Assembly (NCBI GenBank): GCA_905215775.1
Contig: CAJMRM010000002.1
Location: forward strand, 51,469-115,468
Direction: 5' to 3'
From: an uncultured bacterium
GTDB taxonomy: Bacteria > Bacillota > Clostridia > Lachnospirales > Lachnospiraceae
Length of the DNA stretch: 64,000 nt
In this document: in pieces, positions 44,623-52,907 of the stretch
How the letters are laid out: every line of letters starts with the position of its first letter
How positions within the stretch are numbered: the stretch's first letter is position 1
The notes under the pieces: generated by a model
What the model was told of the DNA's origin: nothing
Databases searched by the model: none
The model's input: only the letters and a program-made list of their open reading frames with translations
Program-made: the position numbers and the translations under genes

Positions 44623-44694
44623 CTATGACTTATTAATCATTGATGCGACAGCTCCTTCAAGATGAACTTTACGTTGGCTCAACTTTATCTTCAT
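44623..44694 (-). pseudogene. 5' remnant of a gene cut by the IS element
   Basis: ATG 44694, with AGGAG nine bases upstream, reads MKIKLSQRKVHLE before entering the IS right end at 44657, after which ten more codons derived from the IS lead to TAG (44623-44625). A consensus promoter and a palindromic operator lie directly upstream. The rest of the gene is not found on the other side of the IS, where only 26 bases separate it from the AIM24-family gene. The identity of the lost protein cannot be told from 13 residues. Confidence 0.6.
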
Positions 44695-44717
44695 AATACG
44701 CAGCTCCTGAAACATAT

Positions 44718-44738
44718 TGTACAAATATGTATTGTACA
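44718..44738. promoter_or_regulatory. palindromic operator over the orphan promoter
   Basis: TGTACAA (44718-44724) and TTGTACA (44732-44738) form a perfect inverted repeat with a seven-base spacer. It covers the -10 box of the orphan promoter, a position that suits repression. The shape fits TetR- or MarR-type repressors, often autoregulated (inference). Confidence 0.6.
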
Positions 44739-44759
44739 CGATTCAGGACAAAATGTCAA
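44731..44759 (-). promoter_or_regulatory. orphan promoter pointing into the IS element
   Basis: On the minus strand TTGACA (44754-44759) is 17 bases from TACAAT (44731-44736). It lies 22 bases downstream of the pepC stop and 37 bases upstream of the truncated start codon at 44694. Today it would transcribe only the remnant and the antisense strand of the transposase. Confidence 0.75.
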
Positions 44760-44781
44760 AGCCGGGCCATGAGAAATATTG

Positions 44782-46116
44782 TCAGGCCAGCGCCCCCATG
44801 GGGTCCCATGGCTCCAGCACCGTGGGCTCCGCTTCATACTCGCGTTTTTCTTCTTCAGTCAGATAGCATTTTTTCACCACGATCTGATACATATATTCAT
44901 CAAACCAGGCGTCGCTCATGACAAAAAATCCGTCTTTTCCCCGGTCTTCCCCCCAGCTGTTCTCCACTCTCCAGCGATTGGGTCTGCCATTTTCATCCAG
45001 ATTCACTCCCTGGAAAACCATGGCATGGGACATTTTGCTCTGGCCGTAATCCAGCCTTTCGGCCTTGCTCATGGAAAAGTCCGTATCGAACATGTCCTTC
45101 AGATTATACATATTCAAATCCATGATGCCGTCTTCCCTGGAAGACCGTTTTCCCACATCACAGCCGAACCAGACCGGGAATCCGTCCTGCATCTGCCGGA
45201 TCGCCACCCTTTTCAGTTCTTCGATCTCCAGGTTCAGATATCTGACCTGCCGGCCCTCCCTGACGTTTCCCAGATATTTGACCGTGTAGCTTCTGTGGAA
45301 CGGCTTATCCTTTGTCGGGGCGTTGATCAGACTCACATATTCGGTCAGGTCCAGGCCGATATACTTTTCATAGAATTCCTGCGGAGTCACCCCGCACTCT
45401 CTGTGGAATACCTGATCCTTTCCGGTCACTTCAAAATCAAACCGTTCCGGCGGCTCGCCCAGGCAGATGCAGAGAATGCGGTAAATGGTCTTCAGCATTT
45501 CTTCCTTTTCCGCCCTGAGTTCCACTACCGGCTTCCCTTCCCGGAATTCCCGGCGCAGGCGGCAGGCAAACTCCCTTAACTTCTCCGTCAGATACCCGTT
45601 CATCTCTTTTGTCATGGATGAAACCGCGGTTTCCGGCATGGCGTATTTGGGAACCACTCCGTATTTCATGATCAGGCTGCAGATCATATCCCACTGGCCC
45701 CCGTCTCCCAGCGGAGATTTTACAAGCCAGTCGATCAGACGTCCTTCCGTAGGCTCTTCCAGGGTCTCCAGAATATTTTCCAGAAAGTAATTGCTCTTTT
45801 CCAGTTTGTCGTAAAACAGCGTATAGTTCTGTGACAGTTCAAAATTATCCAGATTCAGGCTGTGCATCAGATGATACCGAAGTACGTTCATGGCCGCAAA
45901 CATCCAGCAGCGTCCGCTCTGTTTCTGAGCCGTCACCTTTCCCGGATCCAGACTCAGGGAGAATTCATGCGTCACGCTGCGGAATACTTCCTGATTTTTT
46001 GCCGCCCCGTTGATCCCTGCATTGGTGACAGCCGCCATAGCCGCCCTGTTTCCTCTTTCTTTCCTGAATGCTTCCCTGAATGCTCTCAGTTCTTTATTCG
46101 TAACAAAAAACTCCAT
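44782..46116 (-). CDS. pepC: aminopeptidase C / bleomycin hydrolase-type cysteine peptidase (C1B)
   Basis: 444 residues, the normal length. Catalytic Cys in QKQSGRCWMFAAMNVLR near residue 70, His in KMSHAMVFQGVNLD and Asn in RVENSWGEDRG. The enzyme is a hexameric intracellular barrel that removes N-terminal residues from peptides. AGGAGGG precedes ATG 46116. It is the last gene of the operon, 31 bases after the PatB-type gene, which ties a peptidase to the hydro-lyase set and to the nearby Opp importer. Confidence 0.95.
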   Translation of the reverse strand: MEFFVTNKELRAFREAFRKERGNRAAMAAVTNAGINGAAKNQEVFRSVTHEFSLSLDPGKVTAQKQSGRCWMFAAMNVLRYHLMHSLNLDNFELSQNYTLFYDKLEKSNYFLENILETLEEPTEGRLIDWLVKSPLGDGGQWDMICSLIMKYGVVPKYAMPETAVSSMTKEMNGYLTEKLREFACRLRREFREGKPVVELRAEKEEMLKTIYRILCICLGEPPERFDFEVTGKDQVFHRECGVTPQEFYEKYIGLDLTEYVSLINAPTKDKPFHRSYTVKYLGNVREGRQVRYLNLEIEELKRVAIRQMQDGFPVWFGCDVGKRSSREDGIMDLNMYNLKDMFDTDFSMSKAERLDYGQSKMSHAMVFQGVNLDENGRPNRWRVENSWGEDRGKDGFFVMSDAWFDEYMYQIVVKKCYLTEEEKREYEAEPTVLEPWDPMGALA

Positions 46117-46147
46117 TTTCCGTCCCTCCTGTATTCATTTTCCGGAT

Positions 46148-47329
46148 CTATTTCCAAAGTTCCTGATATTTTTCTCGGATCTGTTCCAGCGCCTGCCGCA
46201 GCGTCGCCCTCGGACAGCCGATATTCATTCTCACAAACTGGCCGCCGGCCTCGCCGAAGCCGTCTCCTCGGCTGATGGCCACACGGCAGGTATGGATAAA
46301 GAATTCTGCCAGTTCGTCCGGGGTAAATCCCAGTTCCGAACAGTCAAGCCACATCAGGTAGGTTCCCTCCGGCTTTACCATATGGATCTTCGGCATGTGC
46401 TCCTTCAGATACTGGTCCAGATATTCGGCATTGGCCTCCAGGTACGGAACCAGCTGTTCCAGATAGTCGTCGCACTCCGTATAGGCCGCCACATAGGCCG
46501 GCAGCGCAAATATGCTCTGCTGGATGCTGCGGTTTCTCTGGAACCGGCTTTCCAGGCGCTTCTTTATTTCCGGATTGGGCGTGATCAGGCATGAACACCT
46601 GACTCCGGCACAGTTGAATGTCTTGGACGGCGCCACACAGGTGACGGTGTTCATTGCGTATTTTTCATCCAGAGCTGCCAGGGAAACATGATGATGACCC
46701 CGGAAAATCAGATCTGAATGGATCTCATCCACCACAAGGATCACGCCGTTTTCCGCACAGATATTTCCTACCCGGCGCAGTTCTTCCTCTTTCCATACCC
46801 GCCCCACCGGATTATGGGGACTGCAGAGAATCATCAGTTTTGCTCTGGGGCTCTTTGCCCTCTGTTCCAGATCTTCAAAATCCATCTCGTAGCGGCCGTC
46901 CCGGTAGATCAGGGCGTTGTTGCTCATAATACGCTTGTTGTCACGGATGGCAAATCCGAACGGATGATAGACCGGCTGCTGAACGATGATCTCGTCGCCT
47001 TCCTCCGTATATTCCTGGATCATGGTATTCATCACCGGAACAATCCCCGTCGCAAAGGTAAGCCATTCCTTTTTCACATCCCAGCCGTGCTGTCTCTTCA
47101 TCCAGCCAATGGTGGCCTCATAGAATTCCGGCACCACAAAGCTGTATCCGTAAACCGCGTGCTCCGCTCTCCGGATCACCGCGTCCACCAGCGGTTTCGG
47201 ACAGGGAAAGTCCATATCCGCCACCCACATCGGAAGGGCATCGGGATTTCCCACACGCACTCCCACATTGTCCCATTTGGAGCTCTGGGTATTTTTCCGG
47301 TCAATCACCTGGTCAAAATCATATTTCAT
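46148..47329 (-). CDS. PLP-dependent aminotransferase / cystathionine beta-lyase, MalY/PatB family
   Basis: ATG 47329 overlaps the hydratase stop (ATGA); the GTG at 47338 is less likely. 393 residues. PLP lysine in TCVAPSKTFNCAGVRCSC, the Asp in VDEIHSDL, and PLPMWVADMDFPCP-like N-terminus (here LPMWVADMDFPCPKPLVDAV) are family marks. MalY/PatB enzymes cleave C-S bonds of cystathionine-like amino acids or act as aminotransferases. Its place between a hydratase and an aminopeptidase suggests it works on an amino acid released from the imported peptide (inference). Confidence 0.9.
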   Translation of the reverse strand: MKYDFDQVIDRKNTQSSKWDNVGVRVGNPDALPMWVADMDFPCPKPLVDAVIRRAEHAVYGYSFVVPEFYEATIGWMKRQHGWDVKKEWLTFATGIVPVMNTMIQEYTEEGDEIIVQQPVYHPFGFAIRDNKRIMSNNALIYRDGRYEMDFEDLEQRAKSPRAKLMILCSPHNPVGRVWKEEELRRVGNICAENGVILVVDEIHSDLIFRGHHHVSLAALDEKYAMNTVTCVAPSKTFNCAGVRCSCLITPNPEIKKRLESRFQRNRSIQQSIFALPAYVAAYTECDDYLEQLVPYLEANAEYLDQYLKEHMPKIHMVKPEGTYLMWLDCSELGFTPDELAEFFIHTCRVAISRGDGFGEAGGQFVRMNIGCPRATLRQALEQIREKYQELWK

Positions 47330-49665
47330 TTTCCGCACCTGCCTTCTTCATTGGAACTGTCTTCCGCATAGTAGTTGATGAGGCCTCCCGCCAGAATGAT
47401 CTTCCGCTCCTCCTCCGTCATTTCAGGGATCTGAAGCAGGATCTCCCTGGGTTCCTTTCCTTCGCAAAGGACGGTGCCCGTTACTGACGCCGCGCCCTCT
47501 TCCAGGCTTTTTTGGATGCCTTCAATTAAAATATACTCTTCCCGTCCCAGAGATTCAATGATTTCCCTTTCCGCCGTAAAGGGAATCATTCCCCAGTTGA
47601 TCACATTGGAACGGTATCTTCTGGTTGCGTAATCCACACAGATATTGGCGATTCCTCCCAGAACCCGCTGACAGGATGCCGCCTGTTCCCTGGCAGAGCC
47701 GTCCCCCGGCTTTATGGTGCAGATGCAGGAGCCCAGTTCTGTTTCCGCCAGAAATTCTTTCGCTGTCAGATGCAGTTTCATCCGTCCGATGCACGCTTCT
47801 GCCAGATCTTTCAGTTCTTCGGAGATTTCCCCCTTTCTTCTTAAACTTTCCAGTTCCCTCAAGGACTTTGCGCTTGGCACATAGCCGGGATCACGTCTGG
47901 AAAGGGTAAACGCGGACATCTTCTCCGGATTGGAACGATAGGAGGACGCGTCTCCCGACGGCAGCAGTTCATCGGTGGTGGTGACCGGGTCCGTAATGAC
48001 GGAGGATACCTTCATCAGGATCCTGTCCGCCATGGGAATCATCTGCGGCCAATCCGCGATATTGGGGCCAAACCGAAGGCTGCAGGACGGATCTGCTTTT
48101 CCAAAGCCCTGATATACGGTCCGTCTGTAAGAGCTGTCATCAAAATGATATTCCGGCTCCGAAGGATCAAATCCTATTTCTGTTGCTGCCGTCAGATATC
48201 CTCCGTTTATGGCCGTGGCGGCGATGGTTCTGGCGTCTGCCAGGGCGACGCTGGCCATCTGTCCGTCCTTGGGCTTGGAGCCTTCCCTGTTGGGGAAGTT
48301 TCTTGTGGTATGTTGAAGGGACAGGGCGCCGTTGGCCGGCACGTCTCCCGCACCAAAGCAGGGGCCGCAGAAGGCAGGCTTCAGGATCACGCCTTCGCTG
48401 ATCAGCATTTCCGCCGTGTGATTCTTTTCCAGCTCCAGAAGCACCGGATTGCTGGCCGGATAAATGCTGAACGGGAAGAATCCTTCGGGCAGGCTTCCCT
48501 TTTCCAGGATCCTGGCCGCATGGACGATGTTCTCGAAGCTGCCGCCGGAACAGCCGGCAATCTCTGCCTGGTCCACTTTCAGACGTCCATTTTTCACCTT
48601 GCTGCGCAGATCCAGGTAAAGCGCAGGATTTTCGATCTGCTTGTTGGCCTCTTCCTCCGTATGCGCCAGAATGTCCATCATATTCTCATTGAGTTCCCGG
48701 ATGGAAACCGCGTTGCTGGGATGGAAGGGAAGAGCCACCATGGATTCGGCGCGGCTCAGATCCATGACAATGGCCTTGTCATAACGGGCTGCCCGGCCGG
48801 GCTGCATCGGATGATATGCTTCAGGTCTGCCGTGCACGGCAAAGTACCGGCCCGTCTTTTCGTCGGTGCACCAGACAGAGCTGAGGCAGGCGGTTTCCGT
48901 GGTCATGACGTCAATGCCGTTTCTCATGTCCATGGAAAGGCCATGGATCCCGGGGCCCACGAATTCCAGCACTGCATTTTTTACGAATCCGTTTCTGAAT
49001 ACGGCTCCCACCAGGCTCAGGGCAATATCCTGAGGCCCGATTCCCGCTCTGGGTGTCCCCGTCAGGTAAACGGCCACTACCTTGGGCATGGAAATGTCAT
49101 AGGTCTTATTGAGAAGCTGCTTTACCAGTTCGCCTCCGCCTTCTCCGATTCCCATGGTACCCAGGGCTCCATACCTGGTATGGCTGTCGGATCCCAGCAC
49201 CATGCGTCCGCACCCGCTCAGCATCTCCCTGGCATAAGAGTGAATGATGGACTGGTTTGCCGGAACAAAGATTCCGCCATATTTCTGACAGGCCGTCATT
49301 CCGAACCAATGGTCGTCCCTGTTGATGGTACCGCCGACGGCACAGAGACTGTTATGGCAGCTGGTCAGCACATAAGGCAGCGGGAACTCTTTCAGTCCGC
49401 TGGCCCTGGCTGTCTGTATGATCCCCACATAGGTCAGGTCATGGGAAATCAGGGAATCGAATGTAATATGAAAATCTCCGTCCTTTCCGGTACTGTGGCT
49501 TTTCAGTATCCCATAGGTTATGGTCTCTTTCCGTCCTTCTTCGTCCGAAAGGCGGTCCTCACCGGGTACGCCATATTTTTTTATTTCCTTTTCTGAAACC
49601 GAGTCTGCCTTTACAAGCTCTGTGCCGTCAAAAAGCCAGACCGGCTGATCAATCAAAGTTATCAT
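47326..49665 (-). CDS. single-chain aconitase-family hydratase (YbhJ-like)
   Basis: ATG 49665 overlaps the previous gene (ATGA) and follows GAGAGGG; 779 residues. The three cluster-binding cysteines expected for an aconitase-type 4Fe-4S centre are present: AGCSGGSFENI near residue 375, and FCGPCFGAGDVPANG near 445. Other family elements are VLGSDSHTRYGALGTMGIGEGGGE and a C-terminal swivel domain with YATRRYRSNVINWGMIPF. This resembles E. coli YbhJ, a putative hydratase of unknown substrate, rather than the housekeeping aconitases. A second aconitase-type enzyme (LeuCD-like) is in the same operon. Confidence 0.85.
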   Translation of the reverse strand: MITLIDQPVWLFDGTELVKADSVSEKEIKKYGVPGEDRLSDEEGRKETITYGILKSHSTGKDGDFHITFDSLISHDLTYVGIIQTARASGLKEFPLPYVLTSCHNSLCAVGGTINRDDHWFGMTACQKYGGIFVPANQSIIHSYAREMLSGCGRMVLGSDSHTRYGALGTMGIGEGGGELVKQLLNKTYDISMPKVVAVYLTGTPRAGIGPQDIALSLVGAVFRNGFVKNAVLEFVGPGIHGLSMDMRNGIDVMTTETACLSSVWCTDEKTGRYFAVHGRPEAYHPMQPGRAARYDKAIVMDLSRAESMVALPFHPSNAVSIRELNENMMDILAHTEEEANKQIENPALYLDLRSKVKNGRLKVDQAEIAGCSGGSFENIVHAARILEKGSLPEGFFPFSIYPASNPVLLELEKNHTAEMLISEGVILKPAFCGPCFGAGDVPANGALSLQHTTRNFPNREGSKPKDGQMASVALADARTIAATAINGGYLTAATEIGFDPSEPEYHFDDSSYRRTVYQGFGKADPSCSLRFGPNIADWPQMIPMADRILMKVSSVITDPVTTTDELLPSGDASSYRSNPEKMSAFTLSRRDPGYVPSAKSLRELESLRRKGEISEELKDLAEACIGRMKLHLTAKEFLAETELGSCICTIKPGDGSAREQAASCQRVLGGIANICVDYATRRYRSNVINWGMIPFTAEREIIESLGREEYILIEGIQKSLEEGAASVTGTVLCEGKEPREILLQIPEMTEEERKIILAGGLINYYAEDSSNEEGRCGK

Positions 49666-51038
49666 AATCTGCCCTCTCCAAAAATTCCCGGCAGACGGCT
49701 GCATGTCTCCAGAGAAAGGATGGTTTTCATCAGCCTCTCCCGTCTTTCGTCCTGATAAACGGCTCCGGCCAGACCGATGAATTTGTCTGTCTCCTGTTTT
49801 TCAGACAGTGGATTCTTCTCGCTGCCCGACATGTCGTCCACCTGTTTCTGTATTGTCGTCCCGTCTTTCAGCGTAATGGTCATGCGGCTTCCCCATTGTC
49901 CCGGATACCGGTCCGTAAACTCCTCTGCTTCTTCCACGCGGATGCAAGACGCCAGCTTCCGAATCCGCGGATCCGCCAGAGCTTCCTCCGTAAATTCCTC
50001 CTGGGTCACCCGTCCCTTCACCAGTGCCGCTGCAGCCGTATAGGGGATGCTGAATTTGGCCTGTCCCGGATTTCCCGGATACTGCCGGCTTCCGCACTGC
50101 AGGACTCCCACTCCGTAGGTCTCCACCCGTATTTCTTCCATCTCTTCAGCCCCTGCCTGTTCTCTCAGTGCCAGAGCGGCATCGATGGCATGATGCGTGG
50201 TGCGGCAGCATGGATAGGGCTTTTTGTCCATATGCAGGATTTCATAATCTCCGCCAATCCCGTCTGTCAGCCTCTCCGGATAAAACCTGTCTGAAACAGC
50301 CCGGTAGAGTCCGCCGTCCTCCGCATCCAGGATATGTTCCGGCCCGGTCATGCCGCCTGCTGCCAGAAACGCTGCTGTCACCCCGTTGACGGCAGCCCTG
50401 GCAGGATGCAGTTTCTTGCAGGAAGAGCCTTCTCCCAGAAATGCCCATAGTCCGCTGGACTGGGTGCCGGCCATTCCCAGCGCGGAGATCATTCTTTCCC
50501 GGTCAAGGCCCAGAAGTTTTCCGGCGGCCGCCGCGGCTCCGAATGTTCCGATGATACCGGTGGTATGCCATCCTCTTTTCCGGTTGCTGACCACGTCCAT
50601 GGCCTTCCCGATCCGTCCCATGACTTCATACCCCATCAGCACCGCCTCCAGAAACGCCTTTCCGTCCCTCTCCAGTGCCTCCGCGCAGGCCCACGCGGCG
50701 GGGACCACCACCGCTCCGATATGGGATTTGGAGGCGGTATGTACGTCATCCAGCTCCAGCGCATGCGCCATCATCCCGTTCAGAAGAAGGGCTTCATTGA
50801 GATTCAGGGTCCCGTCATACCCCCAGACCGAAGCCTGATATCCGTTTCCCGATCCCAGCTTCCGGACCGTCCGGCAGAGTTCTGAAAGTTCCGGATCATG
50901 GGATGCCCCCAGCGCAGAACCCAGAGTATCCAGCACACAGAACTCTGCCGCCCGGACCACATGGCCGGGAACCCGTGAAAGATCAAAGTTTACCGTGTAA
51001 GCCGCCAATGTCCCTAACGGCGTTCCCTTTTCGTCCAT
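49662..51038 (-). CDS. MmgE/PrpD family protein (second copy)
   Basis: 458 residues. All-helical MmgE/PrpD fold with HALELDDVHTASKSHIGAVVVPAA, the RGWHTTGIIGTFGAAAAAGKLLGL segment, and KKPYPCCRTTHHAIDAAL, in which the CC and HH residues lie at the usual active-site place. The family contains 2-methylcitrate dehydratase, cis-aconitate decarboxylase and iminodisuccinate epimerase, so the reaction cannot be fixed. It diverges strongly from the other copy in the operon (52908-54281). GGAGGG precedes the start. Confidence 0.88.
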   Translation of the reverse strand: MDEKGTPLGTLAAYTVNFDLSRVPGHVVRAAEFCVLDTLGSALGASHDPELSELCRTVRKLGSGNGYQASVWGYDGTLNLNEALLLNGMMAHALELDDVHTASKSHIGAVVVPAAWACAEALERDGKAFLEAVLMGYEVMGRIGKAMDVVSNRKRGWHTTGIIGTFGAAAAAGKLLGLDRERMISALGMAGTQSSGLWAFLGEGSSCKKLHPARAAVNGVTAAFLAAGGMTGPEHILDAEDGGLYRAVSDRFYPERLTDGIGGDYEILHMDKKPYPCCRTTHHAIDAALALREQAGAEEMEEIRVETYGVGVLQCGSRQYPGNPGQAKFSIPYTAAAALVKGRVTQEEFTEEALADPRIRKLASCIRVEEAEEFTDRYPGQWGSRMTITLKDGTTIQKQVDDMSGSEKNPLSEKQETDKFIGLAGAVYQDERRERLMKTILSLETCSRLPGIFGEGRL

Positions 51039-51059
51039 TTTTCCCTCCGTCCCGGCTTT

Positions 51060-51566
51060 TTATATATCCAGGGAATGATATTTCTCGATATAATTCAGGA
51101 GTCCGCCCTCATTTACGATTTTTACTTCTTTGTCAGACAGCGCAAATTCCATTTTAAAGTCCGGATCATTCTTTTTTCTGATCACACGGTTGGCAATGTC
51201 CACAAACAGCTGGTCTCCGTCCTGGATCCGGTCCGTATCGCATTCAATCAGCAGCATTCCGTTGTTGATGGCATTGCGGTAGAAGATGCGCCCGAAAGAC
51301 TGGGCCAGAACGGCTCCCACGCCTGCTTCCTTTATGATGATGGGCGCAATCTCACGGCTGGAACCGCATCCGAAGTTTTTGTCGGCCACGATGAAATCAT
51401 CTTTCTGAACTTCTTTGGAAAACTCCGGCCGGGCGTCCTCCAGCACATGCTTGGCATACTCTTTCGGATTGGCCCTCAGTGACAGAAGACGTCCGGGGGC
51501 AATCGAGTCCGTGCTCACATTGCTTCCGAATTTCCATGCTTTTCCTTCAATATTTTCCCTGATCAT
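51060..51566 (-). CDS. LeuD-type small subunit of an aconitase-family dehydratase
   Basis: 168 residues, the swivel domain. NVSTDSIAPGRLLSL near residue 18, DKNFGCGSSREIAP and AQSFGRIFYRNAINNGM are the conserved substrate-binding elements of 3-isopropylmalate or 2,3-dimethylmalate dehydratase and homoaconitase small subunits. It follows the large-subunit gene by 14 bases. No leuA or leuB is nearby, which argues against leucine biosynthesis. Confidence 0.93.
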   Translation of the reverse strand: MIRENIEGKAWKFGSNVSTDSIAPGRLLSLRANPKEYAKHVLEDARPEFSKEVQKDDFIVADKNFGCGSSREIAPIIIKEAGVGAVLAQSFGRIFYRNAINNGMLLIECDTDRIQDGDQLFVDIANRVIRKKNDPDFKMEFALSDKEVKIVNEGGLLNYIEKYHSLDI

Positions 51567-51580
51567 ACTCTTCTTCCTCC

Positions 51581-52840
51581 CTATTCCATAACTTCTCTGG
51601 GATCGGTGATATATCCCGTCAGCGCGGTGGCAGCGGCGGTCGCCGGGCTGGAAAGATAAATGCTTGCTGTCGGATTTCCCATGCGTCCCTTGAAGTTTCT
51701 GTTCTGTGTGGCTACCACCACCTCATTGTCTCCCGGAATCCCCTGGTGTACGCCCATGCAGGGACCACAGTTGGGAGCCTCGATCACGGCTCCCGCCTCC
51801 GCCAGCGTCAGAAGCGTGCCGTCTTTCAGACATTCCTTGTAAACCGCCGTGGAGTTGGGGATCACCAGAAGGCGTACATCCTTTGCCACCTTCTTTCCTC
51901 TCAGAATATCTGCCGCCACATGCAGATCCTCTGTTCTTCCGTTGGTGCAGCTTCCGATAAATACCATATTCACCTTCTGTCCTGCGCAGTTGCGGGCCAG
52001 ATCCACGTTTTCCACATAATGGGGCTTGGATACCAGCGGTTCCAGCTGGGACGCGTCAATATCGATGACCCGTGCGTAATCGGCATCTTCATCGCCCCGG
52101 ATCTCCCTGTAATCCGCCTCTCTTCCGAATTCCTTCATGAATTCCCTGGTCTTTTCGTCAGTCTCCATAATGGCCACTTTTGCGCCCACGTCCACGCCCA
52201 TGCTGGTGATCGTAAGACGGCCTGCCATGCTCAGGGAGCTTATGGTATCCCCACGGAACTCCAGTGCCTTGTAGATGGCCTGATCAGATTTGATGATGCT
52301 GGCGACTTTCAGCATGATGTCCTTCGCGTAAACTCCTTTCGGAAGCTTTCCTGTCACATTGATGCGGAAAGTCTCCGGCACCTTGATCCAGGTCTTGCCG
52401 TACCGGGTTACAGCCACCATGTCCGTGGAGCCGCATCCGGTGGCGAAGCATCCGAACGCTCCATGAACGGTGGTATGGGAATCTCCTACAATGCAGACAG
52501 TTCCGCATTTCAGATAATCTTCATATACATGTGCATGAACATGCCCCGTACCGCCTTCCTCCCAATGGCAGTTGTGGCAGCGGGCAAATTCCCTTGTCAG
52601 GCCATGCTCATTGGCTACCTCACGGGTCGGTACCGGGCCGAATTCGTTGGCAAACAGGATCTTGTCCGGATCAAAAACCGGGTCCTTTTCATATCCTCTT
52701 TCCTTCATCAGGCGCACCAGAAGCGGGCCAGATCCGTCATGCAGCGCCGCAAAATCCACATCCACCACAATCGTTTCCCCCGCATGGACCGGACGCCCCA
52801 TTTTTTCGCTCAAGATTTTTTCAACCAATGTCTGTCCCAT
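51581..52840 (-). CDS. LeuC-type large subunit of an aconitase-family dehydratase
   Basis: ATG 52840, with GGAGG five bases upstream; 419 residues. 4Fe-4S ligands: Cys in FIGSCTNGRTEDLH and two in NCGPCMGVHQG. GDSHTTVHGAFGCFATGCGSTD and QNRNFKGRMGNPTASIYLSSP are also family hallmarks. Length and motifs fit the bacterial two-subunit isopropylmalate/homoaconitate/dimethylmalate class. With its LeuD partner it would hydrate or dehydrate a branched di- or tricarboxylate. The true substrate is open. Confidence 0.93.
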   Translation of the reverse strand: MGQTLVEKILSEKMGRPVHAGETIVVDVDFAALHDGSGPLLVRLMKERGYEKDPVFDPDKILFANEFGPVPTREVANEHGLTREFARCHNCHWEEGGTGHVHAHVYEDYLKCGTVCIVGDSHTTVHGAFGCFATGCGSTDMVAVTRYGKTWIKVPETFRINVTGKLPKGVYAKDIMLKVASIIKSDQAIYKALEFRGDTISSLSMAGRLTITSMGVDVGAKVAIMETDEKTREFMKEFGREADYREIRGDEDADYARVIDIDASQLEPLVSKPHYVENVDLARNCAGQKVNMVFIGSCTNGRTEDLHVAADILRGKKVAKDVRLLVIPNSTAVYKECLKDGTLLTLAEAGAVIEAPNCGPCMGVHQGIPGDNEVVVATQNRNFKGRMGNPTASIYLSSPATAAATALTGYITDPREVME

Positions 52841-52907
52841 AGAAACCTCCACTTTTGCTTTATTTTCAGCCGCGCGGCATCTGCCGCCGGCCGGATTTTA
52901 TATTGAT

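Larger units (their letters stand above)
42758..44657 (+). mobile_element. complete IS1182-family insertion sequence
   Basis: The left end AAGGAGCTGTCGCA (42758-42771) is the exact inverse of the right end TGCGACAGCTCCTT (44644-44657). Each end also forms a subterminal hairpin (CTGTCGCACTAA with TTAGTGCGGCAG at the left; CTGCCGCATC with GATGCGACAG at the right). One transposase gene fills the element. A four-base TCAA lies next to both ends (42753-42756 and 44657-44660), a possible target duplication, but the exact borders are ambiguous by one to three bases. Lower G+C than its surroundings. The right end cuts into a small gene reading toward the element. Confidence 0.9.

Noticed and set aside
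42740..44675. Clear target-site duplication flanking the IS element
   Set aside because: Only a four-base TCAA is shared near the ends and its position depends on where the borders are drawn; the deletion beside the IS would also have erased a real duplication.
48145..49596. 483-codon open frame on the plus strand opposite the hydratase gene
   Set aside because: Antisense to a clearly coding frame with conserved aconitase motifs; its composition looks like a reverse translation of that gene.
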